A stretch of 64,000 bases of DNA from contig JAYKXP010000075.1 in the NCBI GenBank assembly GCA_037176845.1, positions 62,001-126,000 on the forward strand, written 5' to 3'. Both the position numbers and the translations under genes were made by a program. The stretch is from Paramarasmius palmivorus. Lineage: Eukaryota > Basidiomycota > Agaricomycetes > Agaricales > Marasmiaceae. The notes below the pieces were generated by a model that saw only the letters and a list, made by a program, of their open reading frames with translations, ran no database searches and was not told where the DNA came from. Positions within the stretch are counted from its first letter, which is position 1, and the number at the start of each line of letters is the position of its first letter. Positions 10,950 through 23,278 of the stretch are shown here, in pieces.

Positions 10950-13246
10950 ATGGCTGAAAAGAGGTATGTCTTGTCTGTTCTGTGATTGTCTGCCAATTCT
11001 AATATCCTGTTCTTTACCTGCTATGCAGCGTTCTGGGACATCGCGAAAGTAACACTCATGTGCCCGAAGTAACTGAAACGAGAACAAGTGAGTGATATAC
11101 AAGCAGTGTTCAAATCTTTTGGCTAAACCGTTCCACAGGACAGGAACACGATGAAGCAGTTGCTGAAAGTTGGTTAGAATTGTTTTCGAGTTGTGGTGTA
11201 GCAATAGAGCCTCACGAGTCAGTTTCATCGTTCCTTTTTAGTAACGCAATGTACTGATACCTGCGTAGTCCTTCTGACGCTCATGAAGTCCTACGCCGCC
11301 TCTTCAGTCCCATCACCGACCAACCCACTAGTCAATCACCTCCAGACATCCCAGGTGGTGTTGAGAATTCCCGGCGTTCGCTCGGTCTCGAAAGGCAGAA
11401 TGTTCTCGCAACCACGAACAGTGCATCGGGTCTTCAGCCTATCGCTACTCGTTCCCGTATTCCTTCTCTCTCCCAGGGCAACGTCTTGGAGGAAGCTTCT
11501 CCGAAGCCAGACGGCCCATTGCCGAAAGCAGACCATACCCCAAAACACCATAGTAATTTCGCAGGATCATGCGCAAATCTGCCGAGTTATGTGTAAGTCG
11601 ATGGTACAGCTCAGAAACCAGCCCTCTGATGATCAACTCGCAGATCCTCTCCGGCTGATGGTGAGCCTCGAAAAACGGCTGCGAATGCGACAGGTAAGTT
11701 ACTTCTCAGCAGCATTGAAGGCCAACTCTCATCTATTCGATAGATCCAGAGGCTTCCGACGAATACTGGGCTTCTTTGTTCGAGTTTGATATACCAACCC
11801 AACATCGGCAGTAAGTTCTCTCGTGTAGTCAACCTTACCTTATGGATACTGAGGCAGCCTTGTAGCCCTTTGAACGCTCCCCTTGCGCAAGACGGCTTTA
11901 ATGGGCAATGGGATCCTAACCTTTCACCACTGGGCTCTTCTTATCCACCCATGCCGTTGTCAGCCTCCGCTACGCCCATGCCTTCCCAGCCTCCTACCCC
12001 CACGACTGAAGGGTCTCTGGCATTATCTTCCGTGTCACATGCGGCATACTACTATAACGCGAAGGATACATCCCATTACGCTACACCACCATATTCAAGA
12101 GTCTCCACACCCTTTGTCTCTCACCCTGTTCCAACCGGTCCACTGAACCAACAAACGCAATCAGCCAAACGGACCGTGTCTATCCCGATCTCGGAACCAC
12201 GGCCGGGTCTCCCAGCTACGACAAATGTTCATCCGATTGCCCACCTTCCTACTCCGAGGTCGAGCATTACGCCATCACCTAGGTTGACTTCGGGGTATCC
12301 TCCTGGTCCTATCCTACCCCCACCGCAACTCGCCACTTCTCGGGAAGGAACACCCCGTTTGGCTCAGATATCCTGCTCTCCAAACCCTTCTGCACCGGTT
12401 CCTATCACGAATTCCACCAGGTCCCATCGAGTCGAGACCCCTCCACCTTCAGCCCGAATTATAGCATCTATTGGGAAGAAAGTTCAAGTTTCACAGCCAG
12501 TGGCGGGACCCTATTCGAAACGGAACCAGCTTCCACGGCAACAGCGCCCCTTACCTCGTCTACGTTCACCTGGCCCAATGATGCATCCACAAGGAGAAAA
12601 CCCAAAATCTACAGCTCCTTCCATGGATCAAGGCTCTCATGTGCCTCTTGAGCGAGGAAAGGCACCCGAGACTGGGAACAACGTTCGAAAACGCAAGGCT
12701 CGAGTCGATGCGTCTGTGACCTCTCGCTCTTCCAAAAGGTTTGTTTGCTTAATTCTATGTGATACTAAATCTAAAACTCGTGGATACCAGGCACGTGGCT
12801 TCCGCAGAAACTTCGAAAGGACATGCTGAAGCTCCGGTTGCATCTAGGTATGTTTTCCACCTCTTTTTTTCGTTGGTGTGACCCTAATGATACACATCTT
12901 CAGTTCACGGATGGAGTTGTCTACCGTTGGTTCCGCCTCAACCTCTGAAACGACTAGAAAACAATCTCTGCGACCTGATGGCTCTGAGAAGACGTACCCA
13001 CCCCCCAAAAGCAGGTATTGCTGCTGCTTCTTCCACGGGCGCGGGCTCGAATGTACTCAAGCCTTTGCTTCTCCTGAGGCTGTTAAGAACCATATCGGAG
13101 ACCACCACAACACACATAAGGGAATCAAAACGAAAGATTGTATGTGGAAAGGTTGTAAAAACAATAACGGAAATGGATATGAAGGGATGGTGGGATTGCA
13201 GAGGCATATTCTTCGTGTACATTTGGGTATACCACTAGGGAGGTGA
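10950..13246 (+). CDS. Zinc-finger (C2H2-like) protein A of a three-gene array
   Basis: A multi-exon gene of roughly 580 aa. It starts at ATG 10950 (MAEKS, then an intron), followed by exons encoding VLGHRESNTHVPEVTETRTR, QEHDEAVAESWLELFSSCGV, a long Ser/Pro-rich disordered centre, and small exons such as DPEASDEYWASLFEFDIPTQ. The final exon runs about 12904-13246. The C-terminal 80 residues carry two Cys/His clusters: CFFHGRGLECTQAF followed by HIGDHH, and CMWKGC followed by LQRHILRVH, each with the C..C..H..H order of a C2H2-type finger. A basic KRKAR block precedes them. It is probably a nuclear DNA-binding protein (inference). Two downstream genes at 14101-16308 and 17867-19498 share orientation, disordered N-terminus and the paired-finger C-terminus, so they look like tandem paralogues. 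The 5' exons were joined by eye. Confidence 0.65.
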
Positions 13247-14100
13247 TCATTATCTTTGGGGTTCGTTGCCCATCTCCGCTCCCTCTTCTTGTCGCGTTCC
13301 TTTTCGGGCCATATAGCATGCCCACATTCTCTGCACGAACAATCCTCCTCATAACATGTACATTACATACACACTGTACTCCGTCTATATTTTATTCCAT
13401 ACCTATCCCATCTTTATCCGTGATATGTATTCTTACAGTATTCCAACACCAACCAACACGCCGGAATATACAGGATACTTCGAATCGATATCAGTGATGA
13501 GAACTTACGAGAAGAATCAAACGCCTCGTGCCAAATGCAGTTCTATCACAAACTTCCATCTCGCCCCACCTGTTCCCTGTACGTTTCCTCATCCAGTCTC
13601 CTTTTCTCCCCGAACCATACATCCTGGATCGCGACAACAAGGACTAGCGTACAAAACACCGACATGAAGGAAAACAAGAGCTGAGACACGGATGCTCTCT
13701 GGTTTTTATAAGCGGAAGACTAGCCGGCTCAATTTCAACCTTCCTTTCCTCCAGACCACCCTCAGGCAGCCTCTCAGATCAAAACCAAACGGTATTGTCC
13801 CCATTTTGCTGTATCTTTGTCCTGAAATCTGACTAGGTCCGTATTTAGCGCTATCAAAGGTGTTTAAGGGATATAGCACCCAATGGCTTTTACTGCTGAA
13901 AGACAATCAATATGGTGGGTATTTCGTCGTTCTTTTCAACAGAATACGCATTGATGAGTATTATGCCTTGAAGACTTTAGACCTAGTAGAGACATTGAAC
14001 AGCTCACAATGGACGTGCCAACTCATCAACTCCGTTTCGAATTGGAGCTGGGATCAGCGAGGATTACAGCGTATAGTCAGGACAAAAGGATGGTAGTAGC
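13247..14100. other. Intergenic between zinc-finger genes A and B
   Basis: It contains the pyrimidine-rich, AT-rich 3' flank of gene A. The ORFs at 13243-13497, 13356-13667 and 13860-14096 have no recognisable features. 5' exons of gene B may lie in the last 300 bases. Confidence 0.4.
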
Positions 14101-16308
14101 ATGATATTTTCGGTGCGCAATCCTCAACCTACAATCCCTAAACTCGAAAGTCAACCTGATTTTAACCTTTCCAGGCCCTCCGTAGCTCATCCCATCTCAC
14201 ATCAACTTATCCATGATCGATTCCTCTTCCGAGGCCAATATAATGCTCGAAGCAGAGATTTTACAGCCGGTACTCAGGAAGACTCGTACGAAACCTGCTT
14301 CTACTATCTGCGAGTTGGAGTTACGACTCTGGGAGATCCATATTCGTCTGTCCGTCTTGTCACAACTTCGCCTCAGCGAGCCGCCCCGCATCAAAAGGAA
14401 ACGATTGCATCCAGCAAGAAGATACCGACCGGCGCTCGTTGTAAATTCTGGCTTCCGTTACATAAACCAGCCATGGAGTTATCTGACGACTACCACCAGT
14501 TATCAACTGCTTTCGCCGGAATTCGTGACTCCTCTGCTGCGCTTGCCCAAGCCACAAGCCACGAAAATCTTATCCTTATCTCTTGTCAAGTCAAAACCCA
14601 AGTACCCGATGCCACATTCGAGCGAAGATGCCCAGGAAGTTATACCATTTTCCATTGGCTGAATGTGGAAGGTCTTGCCACCATGTATGTACCACAATCT
14701 TGCTCACTGCATGCTATCTGAACACGACCTAACATACCTTAGTGTGAATCTACTCGACAGAAGTGGACTTAACGCTTCTTTTTCGCAACATTGTACTGCC
14801 ACGACGCAACAAGTCGTTCGGCCACTCGGCCACGTTCTACGGCCTATTCATGCGCGCTCTGCTTGGACACTTTTCGCCATCCCTATAAGTACCACTATCT
14901 CACCCTTTTGCGTCTCACGAAACCATTATGTTTCAACTTCCTGAAAAGTGCACTTTCTTTTCACTCGATGGCATCGGCTCTGAGACTGATTCTTTGTACC
15001 TTTACAGCAAGAATTCCGAGTCCGACGCTGCCCAACGGTGAGCTCTAGTTGCCACTCAATCATTCTTACCCAGTCTCATTTGTTCGTTGCACCTACAGAC
15101 CCTTAGCCTTTGGCACTGAAAGTGTGTTCGATGGCATTTCCGGCGGAGCTACTTGGGAACTATCAGTCAACGGTGCGAACATCAACGGTTTGGAGAGGTG
15201 AGCAGCGACCAGAACTTTCATTTGATGTCGAAGATTGACGTTCAGTCTTAGCGGCTTTGAGACAGGGCACGACACGACCATGTCCAGTATACAGGATTGT
15301 TGGCGTCTTTTGACGCCACCTTTCTGTTCATCGACTACGCCGTCTTTCGGGCCCGCACTCCTGCCTGCACCCGCCCCTACAGGCCTCACCCCAGAACCTT
15401 TGTTTTTGGCATCCGACTGTACCAGTTCTACCTTGAACGGGCACAATTCCTATGTCCCAAATCTCGCTCCTACTTTATTCGCTCCCAATGGGCCTAGCAA
15501 CGTTCTCCCGCCTTCGATGATTCACAGCCACGATCCGCCTACAGCTTCTCTCGATTGGGACTCTCAGGCTTTGGTTCAAAGGTCGATGGCAATAACACCT
15601 TATCAGCGTGAGCCACACGCTGCCATGGCTCATGAGCCTCTTATTAGCATGCAGCCGTTCACGCTCACTCATTGTACACCACCATTGCTGCCTATCCATC
15701 GTCAGGTCAAAAGCCAGCCGCCGTCTCAACAGATTGCTTTCCCCTCGCATTTCGACAACGCTGTTCGTGTCCAGACAGAGGTGGCGCCCGCCAATTCGTT
15801 ACCCTATCCGACCCCTCTGGGACCGTGGCTTCCTCAAACTCAAGTGCTTGAGAGCAGCGGCGTTTTCACGTTCTCGGTACGATTCGGTCCGATACCTAAT
15901 GGCCAGCAGCATCTCTTTCACACCGGATTACCTGCTATTCCAGGCCAAAAGCGTCGGCTGGAAGAAGAATGTGCATCCCAGCTGCATTCACTGTCACAGG
16001 CTTCCGTCGGCTTCCGTTGCCGCTGGACAGGCAAGCGCAGTACTCACTGCACGCGTATCTTTGCGAACGAGTTCCAGCTTGCCAATCATGTCTATGACAC
16101 CCACTACGATGAATCTCGAAATGCGAAGACTCGTCTGTTTAGTTGCCTGTGGCACTCCGGTTGCGATAACAATTCCACGGATTTACATGGTCGACCAAAG
16201 GAACCTGGATTTGCTGACTGGTCGAATCTCAAGAGACACATCATGGAGGTTCATTGCGGAATCACACGTTCGATGAAGTATGGGCCGAGGAAGAGGCAAA
16301 AGCTATGA
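14101..16308 (+). CDS. Zinc-finger (C2H2-like) protein B of the array
   Basis: The 3' part is well supported. An exon with RPLAFGTESVFDGISGGATW leads through an intron to the long last exon (about 15244-16308), which encodes a Pro/Ser-rich disordered region and a C-terminal pair of Cys/His clusters: CRWTGKRSTHCTRIF followed by HVYDTHY, and CLWHSGC followed by LKRHIMEVH. It ends in a basic KYGPRKRQKL tail. Working backwards, an exon with YSCALCLDTFRHPY (a CxxC) joins in phase to the 14.1-14.7 kb reading frame (QEDSYETCFYYLRVGVTTLG). The start is unresolved: ATG 14101 is in that frame, whereas ATG 14213 opens a different frame that stops at 14662. The second finger carries an insertion (NNSTDLHGRPKEPGFADWSN) compared with gene A. 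It is probably nuclear and DNA-binding by analogy with the finger module. Confidence 0.6.
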
Positions 16309-17866
16309 CATGTTCCGTTTCAATAATCCCAGTCGAAACATATGCAATATCTTGTATAGTTACATAGCTATATCCACATATATCCCGATTTCTAGCGATT
16401 TACCATCTTTTCAGCATCTTCCGTTGGTGGTTTTTCTTGTACCATATCTTCCGCTACCTCTCAAACTACGTACATCGTAGATTTCCCAATCGAGAAATGG
16501 CTGTCTCGATAACGATAAGATAACGTACGATCTCGGAAGCCTAATTTTCCCGATTTCCTTCTCGCCTTTCACCGTTTGTTCGATTTTTGCCCTATCCCTG
16601 CATCATACAGGCTTCAATGCCCGGGATGGACATTTGAAGTGTGAGTACTACCAATGTGTACAGTTATCAGGCCGAATCTAAATCACCGCAGACGCTGCAG
16701 GTCCCAATTTCAATACGCTGTCGTTGCTACACCAATTCTCGAACACAGACACCGTCTTCAGCGCTTCAGCCTTGTTACGACTAGGATGCGAAATTGATAC
16801 AATTATATTAATCGAAATACATGGATTCGGGATTAGAGCGGCCTGAATAAGGAGCAGGCTCAGCGATCTTTCCATCGAAGCGAAAAGCAGTTTCCGAAAT
16901 TGAAGCCCTTGGGTGAGTCGACTGACATAGTCACTGTCCGAGCGAGGAATGCTGATTTATGTGTCGACTAGCAGAAAGCAGCGATACAAGCAAAATTGCC
17001 AGTGTCGCATGTGCTAGGAGCAATCGCCGATATCATCAAAAACCTAACATGAGGTCATTCTGAAGAGCTTGAGATTCGAGAGCAGTCTGAGGATCATAGC
17101 TCAAGCGCTTATGAGCGAGATCTGTCAAGCTGCAGCTCTCACCTTAGCTATATAACGAGCTCTCCTCGTCACTCTGCATTGTCAGGGTAACAGTAAATCC
17201 TTCAGCGGACCTCCTATGATCAATAAAAGCTCAAAAGAGATGGGTATCGAATGCGCAAAGTCATAAGTACCTCGGATAGACATTCAGGACTTCGCAGACC
17301 ACTAACCATTTCTCGTTTTCAGCGCCAAATCTTGAGGATTCAAACGAAATGCAAGAATCCATTGGCGAGTTTTCCACGATCATGATACGGTTCTGAACTT
17401 TCAGTGGTGGCTTGAAGGTAGAAATTCGGGACGCTCAGCGAGTAATTCGGAAACTGCTGACTACTAGACAGTGACTACTGCAAGCTATGTTTTTGGACGA
17501 CGCAGGAATAAGTGAAATGCCATGGAGAATCAGAGTACTAGTTCATACCTTAGGTGAGACTTCCAGTGTTCGTCAGAGCAGTGGTCAGATTGTTGATGCC
17601 AATTGAGCCGGATCTTTGCTATATAAATATAATAGTTACAGGGACGTTCTGCGAAGAATATGAGGGTACTGCTATGTGCCAAATGAATGGCTATAAGCGG
17701 ATAGGTCTTGCTCGAATCAACAAAGGAAAGTTGAGGTTGCCATTGTTTGGCCGGTCCGGCGATAATAGAGTGATCACTCGCGGAAACTCTTGCTCAAGTC
17801 CTTTTTTCCACTACAACATACATTCTCATTCTTCCTCTACAATTTACCATAAAATCGCGCTACATT
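16309..17866. other. Intergenic between zinc-finger genes B and C
   Basis: No supported gene. The first 200 bases are the AT-rich 3' flank of gene B. A TATA-like TATATAAATATAATAG lies near 17620, about 245 bases before the ATG of gene C. The ORFs at 16678-16875 and 17554-17964 are featureless or overlap gene C's first exons in another frame. Confidence 0.45.
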
Positions 17867-19498
17867 ATGAGGTATGCGTTCTATATCTGCATGCTAGTGT
17901 CGATAATTCACTCATCCGTTTGTTTTCAAGCAGCGGAAACCCCATTCACTCTCTCACTCGGTAAGTTTCCGTGAATCCTGAATATCTCCTCGCACAATCC
18001 TCACCTCCCTTTCATATTCAGCCCTTCTCAAGGCACTGAAGAACATACTGAAAACATGACCCAACCTCCGAAATCGACCGTAAACCAAGCAGAAGCATCC
18101 CCACCCCCGAACACAGTTGAAGACCACACGAACGAGCGTAGTAATCCCAAGCGCAAAGATAAAGGAAAGAAAAGAGCTTTAGAAGATGAAGGTGCGTTTT
18201 CTACACTTAATGTAATTCGCGATTCTGAGTGCGATTTCAGGTGAACGCGAAGGAGATAACAAGAAACCAGTTTACACTCGCAGTCCTGAAGAAGAGGCAT
18301 TAGAAGAAGCAAAATGGGTTGTGGATTGGGATCTCATTCGGAACTTTATCTCGGAAGACCCTCGCCCAGCTCAACCTCCTCAAGTAATTTGCGATGCTCC
18401 TTCAATAGCTTCAGTCGCACAACCAGAGACCGAGCTCGACGCTGCCGGCTGCTGCAACCCGATATCTGCATTCGGGGATTTGATTGAAGGCACATTTTAT
18501 GGCCAGCACGGCTCAGAGTCGGCATCTCCCCAGGATTATTTCGAGCCGCGTTTAAGTGCGGATGCTGCCTACAATGCTTGCGATAGGCACTCGAACGAAG
18601 ATGAAGCCGATGTTTTGGCACCTCCTACTCCAGAGCAGCCTCAGGCTCACGTCGACGCTACCTGTGCCGCCTCTAACAACGAGCAGCTAGCCGCAGTACC
18701 CCAGGATGCCGTTTCTACCCATGAACAAGAAGTTCATCGATATGTAAACGACTATTCGGAGTTTGCAATGGGGGATTCAGCCCCGCATTACATTGCTTCT
18801 CCGCGTCAACCCACTCCAGGGCCGTCGAGGTAAAGGTTTACACGTCTTGCACCGTACGAGTTATAATTCTAATCCTATTACCAGATCAAATGACACGCCT
18901 CAGTCAATGACGCTTCAAGAAAGTGGGATCAATGGATCTAACAGTGATGGAGCGCGTCCTAAAAGCTCCGTTCGTTTGCCTAGCGTATCTTTGAAATTTA
19001 GGCCTTTCACACCTGTTTTGGCAGAACCGTACGTCTGTTGTTTTATTACCTTGAAATAATTTGCTAATAGATTCACTTAGATCTCAGCCTGAAACACCTG
19101 CTCCGCCTCGTGCCTCTTATATGTGCCAGTGGCATCGATCCGACAACGACCAGAACATTATATGTGGGCAGATCTTTGGATCATACGATGAGCTGGTGAC
19201 GCATCTAGCAGCCTCGGGAAACGGACACGACATCTCTCATAAAAATGACCAAGGAAGGTGTAGTTGCCGGTGGCTAGAAAGAAATAGGCGAGGAGAATGG
19301 ACTAGATGCAAACATTATGAGAATGGGCTCGCAAACTTCCCCACTCTGAAGAATCACCTCAAAACACATCCATCCTTGAAGACGAAGGGTTCTGCCTTCA
19401 TTCCAGCTTCTCCAAAGAAGCCTAAAGCTTCCAAAGCCTCGAGGAATCGACCGAAACAAAACGAGAATCGCCGAAGCGAAGGGAACGAAGCGATTTAA
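17867..19498 (+). CDS. Zinc-finger (C2H2-like) protein C of the array, 451 aa
   Basis: Six exons join in frame: 17867-17871 (ATGAG), 17931-17960, 18022-18191, 18241-18829, 18885-19028 and 19081-19498. The N-terminal 60 residues end in a basic run (PKRKDKGKKRALEDEG). An acidic, Pro-rich middle follows, with a Trp-containing helix (EEALEEAKWVVDWDLIRNFI). The C-terminus has two Cys/His clusters: CQWHRSDNDQNIICGQIF followed by HLAASGNGH, and CSCRWLERNRRGEWTRC followed by LKNHLKTH. The tail is Lys/Pro/Arg-rich (SPKKPKASKASRNRPKQ) and likely nuclear. The finger spacing differs from genes A and B, so this is the most diverged of the three. Role inferred only: a nuclear, probably DNA-binding protein. 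Confidence 0.7.
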
Positions 19499-20035
19499 AT
19501 CCGATGACTTGATGTTTCTTCTCATTCTTCTCTTCTCTCACATTTGCTATCGTGTTCGCATTCTGCTATATTATTTCTCTCTGTCTACTTGTTTTCGCTT
19601 TTTGTATCCCTCGCATTTCTTATCCTCTCTCATGCTTCCCATTCACTTCCATTATCTATTCGTATACACGGACACCTTATACCTATACATCCCTCACATC
19701 TCTTGCGCTACCCACACTACTGCTGCGATAACTTTCTATTCTCCTCCTTCTATCAACGACTACCCCTTCACACATTTCATTCGCGTACAGTCGACTACCA
19801 GTATCGCTCCCCCACCACACGAGCATACCTCCTCATCCTATTTCACGGACATACTCCTTTCACTACATTCATTCTGTATTATTCATATCATATCAATATA
19901 TATACACACTGTTTTATTTCATGATATCAAAATATCGTTACTCGCGAGAAAAGAAACCCCTAAAGCTTAAGCCGTGACCGCGTTCGCCACGTGGCAGATC
20001 TCCTTACGCATTCCCCTTGTTGATTAATAACACTC
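19499..20035. other. Strongly pyrimidine-rich spacer
   Basis: About 19510-19900 is dominated by C and T on the plus strand (for example TTCTTCTCATTCTTCTCTTC), giving long open frames rich in Ser, Leu and Phe that are compositional artefacts. It probably comprises the 3' UTR of gene C and the promoter of the Cys-rich gene. Confidence 0.5.
19986..20001. promoter_or_regulatory. GCCACGTGGCAGATCT motif containing a CACGTG palindrome
   Basis: This 16-mer lies 35 bases before the ATG of the Cys-rich gene. It occurs again, base for base, at 53313-53328 in the spacer between two dynamin genes. CACGTG is the classic E-box/G-box core bound by bHLH proteins; function here is inference. Confidence 0.35.
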
Positions 20036-21408
20036 ATGTCCGAGTCCGACTCCATCTCTACCGCTGCCCCTCTCTCTACACGTCCATCCTTTGCAGCAAA
20101 CGTCCAGACCACCAGCTCTGCTCTCTCTCAGCCCGTAAAAAGACCCTGTGTAGAATGTGGCACATTAGTAGGAAATAACTATGCACGGTGCAATGACTGT
20201 CGGAAGAAGGCAAGGGATAAGAGGAAGGAGGTGCGCTTTTCTGTTCCTTTTGATTATGCACATGAATCTGAACGTACTCCCCGATGAAGACAGATGACCA
20301 AGAAGAAACATCTACTCTTAAAAAGCAGCGAAAGGATCCATTCCGTGTCTGTACTCTATGTATAGGCTGTCAAGCCACTATCTTCGCTGATATCCAGCAC
20401 CCCTGGTGTCAAGCCTGTCGACAAAAAGCTCAGCAAGAATCCCAGATGCCGAGATGTGGATCCTGCGATAGAGTGTTCCACGGACCGAAGGGGTGCGCTG
20501 TGTGTGCGCAATGTACGAATCAGGCCAAGCAGAAAACATGCAGAAATTGCGACAGACCAATGTTGGAGTCAACATTCGCCAAGTGTCCTGAATGTAGATC
20601 TCAGATGAAGAAACAGGGCATAACAGAAGAGGACCAGCCTGGAGATCAAGTCGTCACCCGAAAAACGCATTACATGGACCATCAGCGTTGTCGGAAATGT
20701 GATGAGGTTCATCCCTGCGCCTGCAAGCTCGTCGAATGCATCGAACCCTCATGCGGCATGGTGTTCTTTGCCGTTGGGACCGACCTATCTTACAAGCGGT
20801 GTGCTCGGTGTCGACAGAAGAAGAGAGGAGAGCAGCCAGAGGAGTCGGATCTTACGGGTTGGAAGAGACTAAAGTCAATGGCCGGGGATGACTCCCAATG
20901 GGATGAGGTGCGTCTTTGAGTCTTTCTGTCATGCTAGATGGGATGCTAATGTGATTCGGAACAGGAATACCAGACTGCCTACGAAATGTACCGTAATCTC
21001 AACGCTGCGCACAAGCAGAAGAATATCTGGTTCTCTGGGTACTATTCAATCGTAGCGGACCCTGGAATATGTGGATTCAAGCGGGCGTTGCTGGTTGCGA
21101 AGAACGTCCGGAAGCTTGGGCTGATAAACTTTGAGTACGACACCTCCCTATCTTTCCCTCGCCGCATCAAATGTCGCTAATGGGTGCCACATAGCTACAG
21201 AAGCCCTACCTCTGTGCCTGCGCAGACTGGAGAAACGAAATTGGTTTTTCGATGCTGGTGTACAACGTCAGCTACAGAATACGGGAGCAGCTGTCCGGGG
21301 TTCATCGAGATTTTCGTCAGCCGGGATACCACACACCCATTAGGTATCGCAGGACAGAGAATTGGGGTGAGGATTATTCATCCTAATGGACGTTGGGTTG
21401 TGAAATAG
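20036..21408 (+). CDS. Cys-rich protein with at least five zinc-ribbon-like modules, 398 aa
   Basis: Exons 20036-20230, 20290-20907, 20965-21134 and 21195-21408 join in frame to 398 aa. Between residues about 38 and 260 there are at least five Cys modules, each a CxxC pair, a 9-12 residue loop and a second CxxC pair, followed by a basic stretch: CVECGTLVGNNYARCNDC, CIGCQATIFADIQHPWCQAC, CGSCDRVFHGPKGCAVCAQC, CRNCDRPMLESTFAKCPEC, and CRKC...CARC with extra cysteines. Each should bind one zinc. The C-terminal third (AYEMYRNLNAAHKQKNIWFS onward) has no Cys modules until CWC and the SCPGF region, and resembles no domain I know. I do not recognise the family. Repeated zinc ribbons point to nucleic-acid or protein binding (inference). 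Confidence 0.7.
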
Positions 21409-21862
21409 AAGGATGATAGAACCGTACTCATTCAGCATCTATACCACTCACTCTGCATGTAAACGTAGCACTGTATCTGTAGCCATATCCATCCTTTATT
21501 GTACTGTACACCTGAGGGCGGATATAAGCGCCCTCGCGGACAAGCTGGTTGCTTTGTTTCCTTCTCTCATCCCGACTCTCTTCAGCCTGGATCGAAAATG
21601 GCCGGATTGGTTCAAACGAAGGCCAGAGCATCATAACAAGGACTAACAGTTGCAAGAAGGAACAAGACCGTGTGAAGGGTCGGAAGGATGTTGGATGCCA
21701 TTGTCAACGTATCGATACCATCTCTTTTTTTCTTTGCTCCCGCCCTCGATGAAGCCGGATGGCCAGGATTCCAATCAAAGGGATTACTAGGTGCGTTTTT
21801 GGCGTCCTTTCTAAGTCGACTACTAATGTGCGCTTGCCGCTCTATGTTAGACCGCAACGACT

Positions 21863-22226
21863 ATGGCTTTATTCCTCAACAAGCGCAAGCGACACCAAAG
21901 ATGTTCTCCCTGGGCTGACCTCTTGTTCTGGAGTGATTACCTGGCTTTCTTGAAGTTGTTGCCCTGCTGGGAAAATCAGGGTGCGGAGACGTGCGACTCG
22001 GACTCGGAGAACCGTTACTTTGGAGTTCCGAAGGATGGCTCACTACTTGGAATTCCGTGCGTTTCCTGCCTCGATTTTTATGCCAATATAAACTGAAAGA
22101 TCTCGTAGAGAGCCTCCGTCAATGTGGAGCCGAGACAAGAAGATTACTACAAGAACGAGACGCCAGCTCATTACAGGCTCATTAAGCCCCAAAGACGACC
22201 CATATCCCCTAATCGGCTTGCTGTAA
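21863..22226 (+). CDS. Possible small two-exon gene, 103 aa
   Basis: ATG 21863 opens MALFLNKRKRHQRCSPWADL. A donor at 22057 (GTGCGT) and acceptor at 22108 (CTCGTAG) join in phase to an exon ending at 22226. The product is basic at the N-terminus and contains several Cys and Trp residues. There is no recognisable domain and no second member in the window, so it may be chance or a gene relic. Confidence 0.25.
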
Positions 22227-22756
22227 TCTTGGAACTGTTCTTTTACTTCAATATGTTCTTTATCCTGATAGCAGATTGGGTCATTTACCGCTCTTTAGAA
22301 ACTCGTGGGCTTTGAAGCTGTCCAACATCGCCTGCCGACTCCTGTTCCGAATACCTTCGTACATTTACGGAGCCGGTGTTTCTTAACCCAGCTTGGGAAA
22401 GATATTATGTGCTCTTTGCATGATGACACCGAAGGGATATGAGCATTCACCAAGGCGTAAGAACCTAGAATGGTACGAGGCTTTACTGGTTTGTGAACCA
22501 AAGCTCATCTTGCCCCGAGACAGCTCGGTTCTATCTCCACTAGTAATGACCCGGGCCTCCGACTCTGTGTCCTCTACATACCTTATGCTCAAAGCCCAAT
22601 CAAAGCCTGTCCACTATACAACCTACTAGTTCAACCCACCGCACCAAGGCCCCTGCTCCCGACCGTAGCAATCGATGTGGGATTAGCCATTGCCAAGGTT
22701 TCAAAGGATGCTTTTCTTTCTTCTACGCCTAATAACATAATACCAGGCGCATCTTT

Positions 22757-22903
22757 ATGGCGTCGGTACCCCTGGCGATGCTGCCTATCGAACTGATTGC
22801 TCACATGTGCTCATTGCTCGTGAGCTGGACACTGCACTCACCCTGAAATTATAACTTCTAGAAATCATTCCTCGCATCACAACGCCATCCCTTGCTTCGC
22901 TGA
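22757..22903 (+). pseudogene. F-box-like fragment
   Basis: ATG 22757 reads MASVPLAMLPIELIAHMCSL, with an F-box-style LP-x-EL-I start, then a donor at 22820 (GTGAGC). The acceptor at 22861 leads to only 13 more residues before a stop. It lies about 380 bases upstream of the F-box/nucleotidyltransferase-like gene at 23279 and may be the relic of a related gene. Confidence 0.25.
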
Positions 22904-23227
22904 AGCGTGCATCTCCATGTTTGACGCGTCACGCAGGACTCAAATCTTTCGACGCCAGTTCGTTGAGGGAACGCCGGGCCAATAAATATCCCGACAGGAT
23001 ATACGGTATACCGCTCTATACCGCTGCCCTGTAATCACAGTACATCATGCTCAAGTATACCTTCACGGTTTCTTCCTCGTCTTTTCCCTACAGTGATGTA
23101 CTTCTCAGCACAATAGACCTCGTTCATCACTCATGCATCTGCCTTCTTTCGTCACAGGATGCCTTCCTCTTTGTACACGGATTCGTCAATTCGTATACGA
23201 TCTCGATCATGAATGACATATTTTTGA

Positions 23228-23238
23228 CCCACGTGGCC
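23228..23238. promoter_or_regulatory. CCCACGTGGCC element upstream of first F-box/NTase-like gene
   Basis: CCCACGTGGCC lies about 41 bases before the ATG at 23279. The paralogue at 27117 has the same 11-mer about 30 bases before its ATG. Both are followed by a conserved CCAAAGCTATG start context. The shared core CACGTG suggests common regulation (inference) or simply a recent duplication that included the promoter. Confidence 0.4.
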
Positions 23239-23278
23239 CTTCTTGTTGTTGACCATCACCATCATCTTTGCCAAAGCT

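Larger units (their letters stand above)
21409..23278. other. Spacer with weak gene fragments
   Basis: Apart from the two low-confidence pieces listed separately (21863-22226 and 22757-22903), nothing is supportable. An ORF at 22393-22629 (+) begins MGKILCALCMMTPKGYEHSP but has no known relative. Confidence 0.3.

Noticed and set aside
14213..14662. 149-aa ORF starting MIDSSSEANI as the start of zinc-finger gene B
   Set aside because: It stops at 14662 and cannot be spliced in phase to the downstream exons. The frame through 14101-14680 joins in phase through the CALCLDTF exon to the rest of gene B and has better third-position composition.
19509..19970. Two long ORFs rich in Ser, Leu and Phe
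   Set aside because: The DNA is almost pure C/T here, so stop codons are rare. There is no domain, start context or splice logic.
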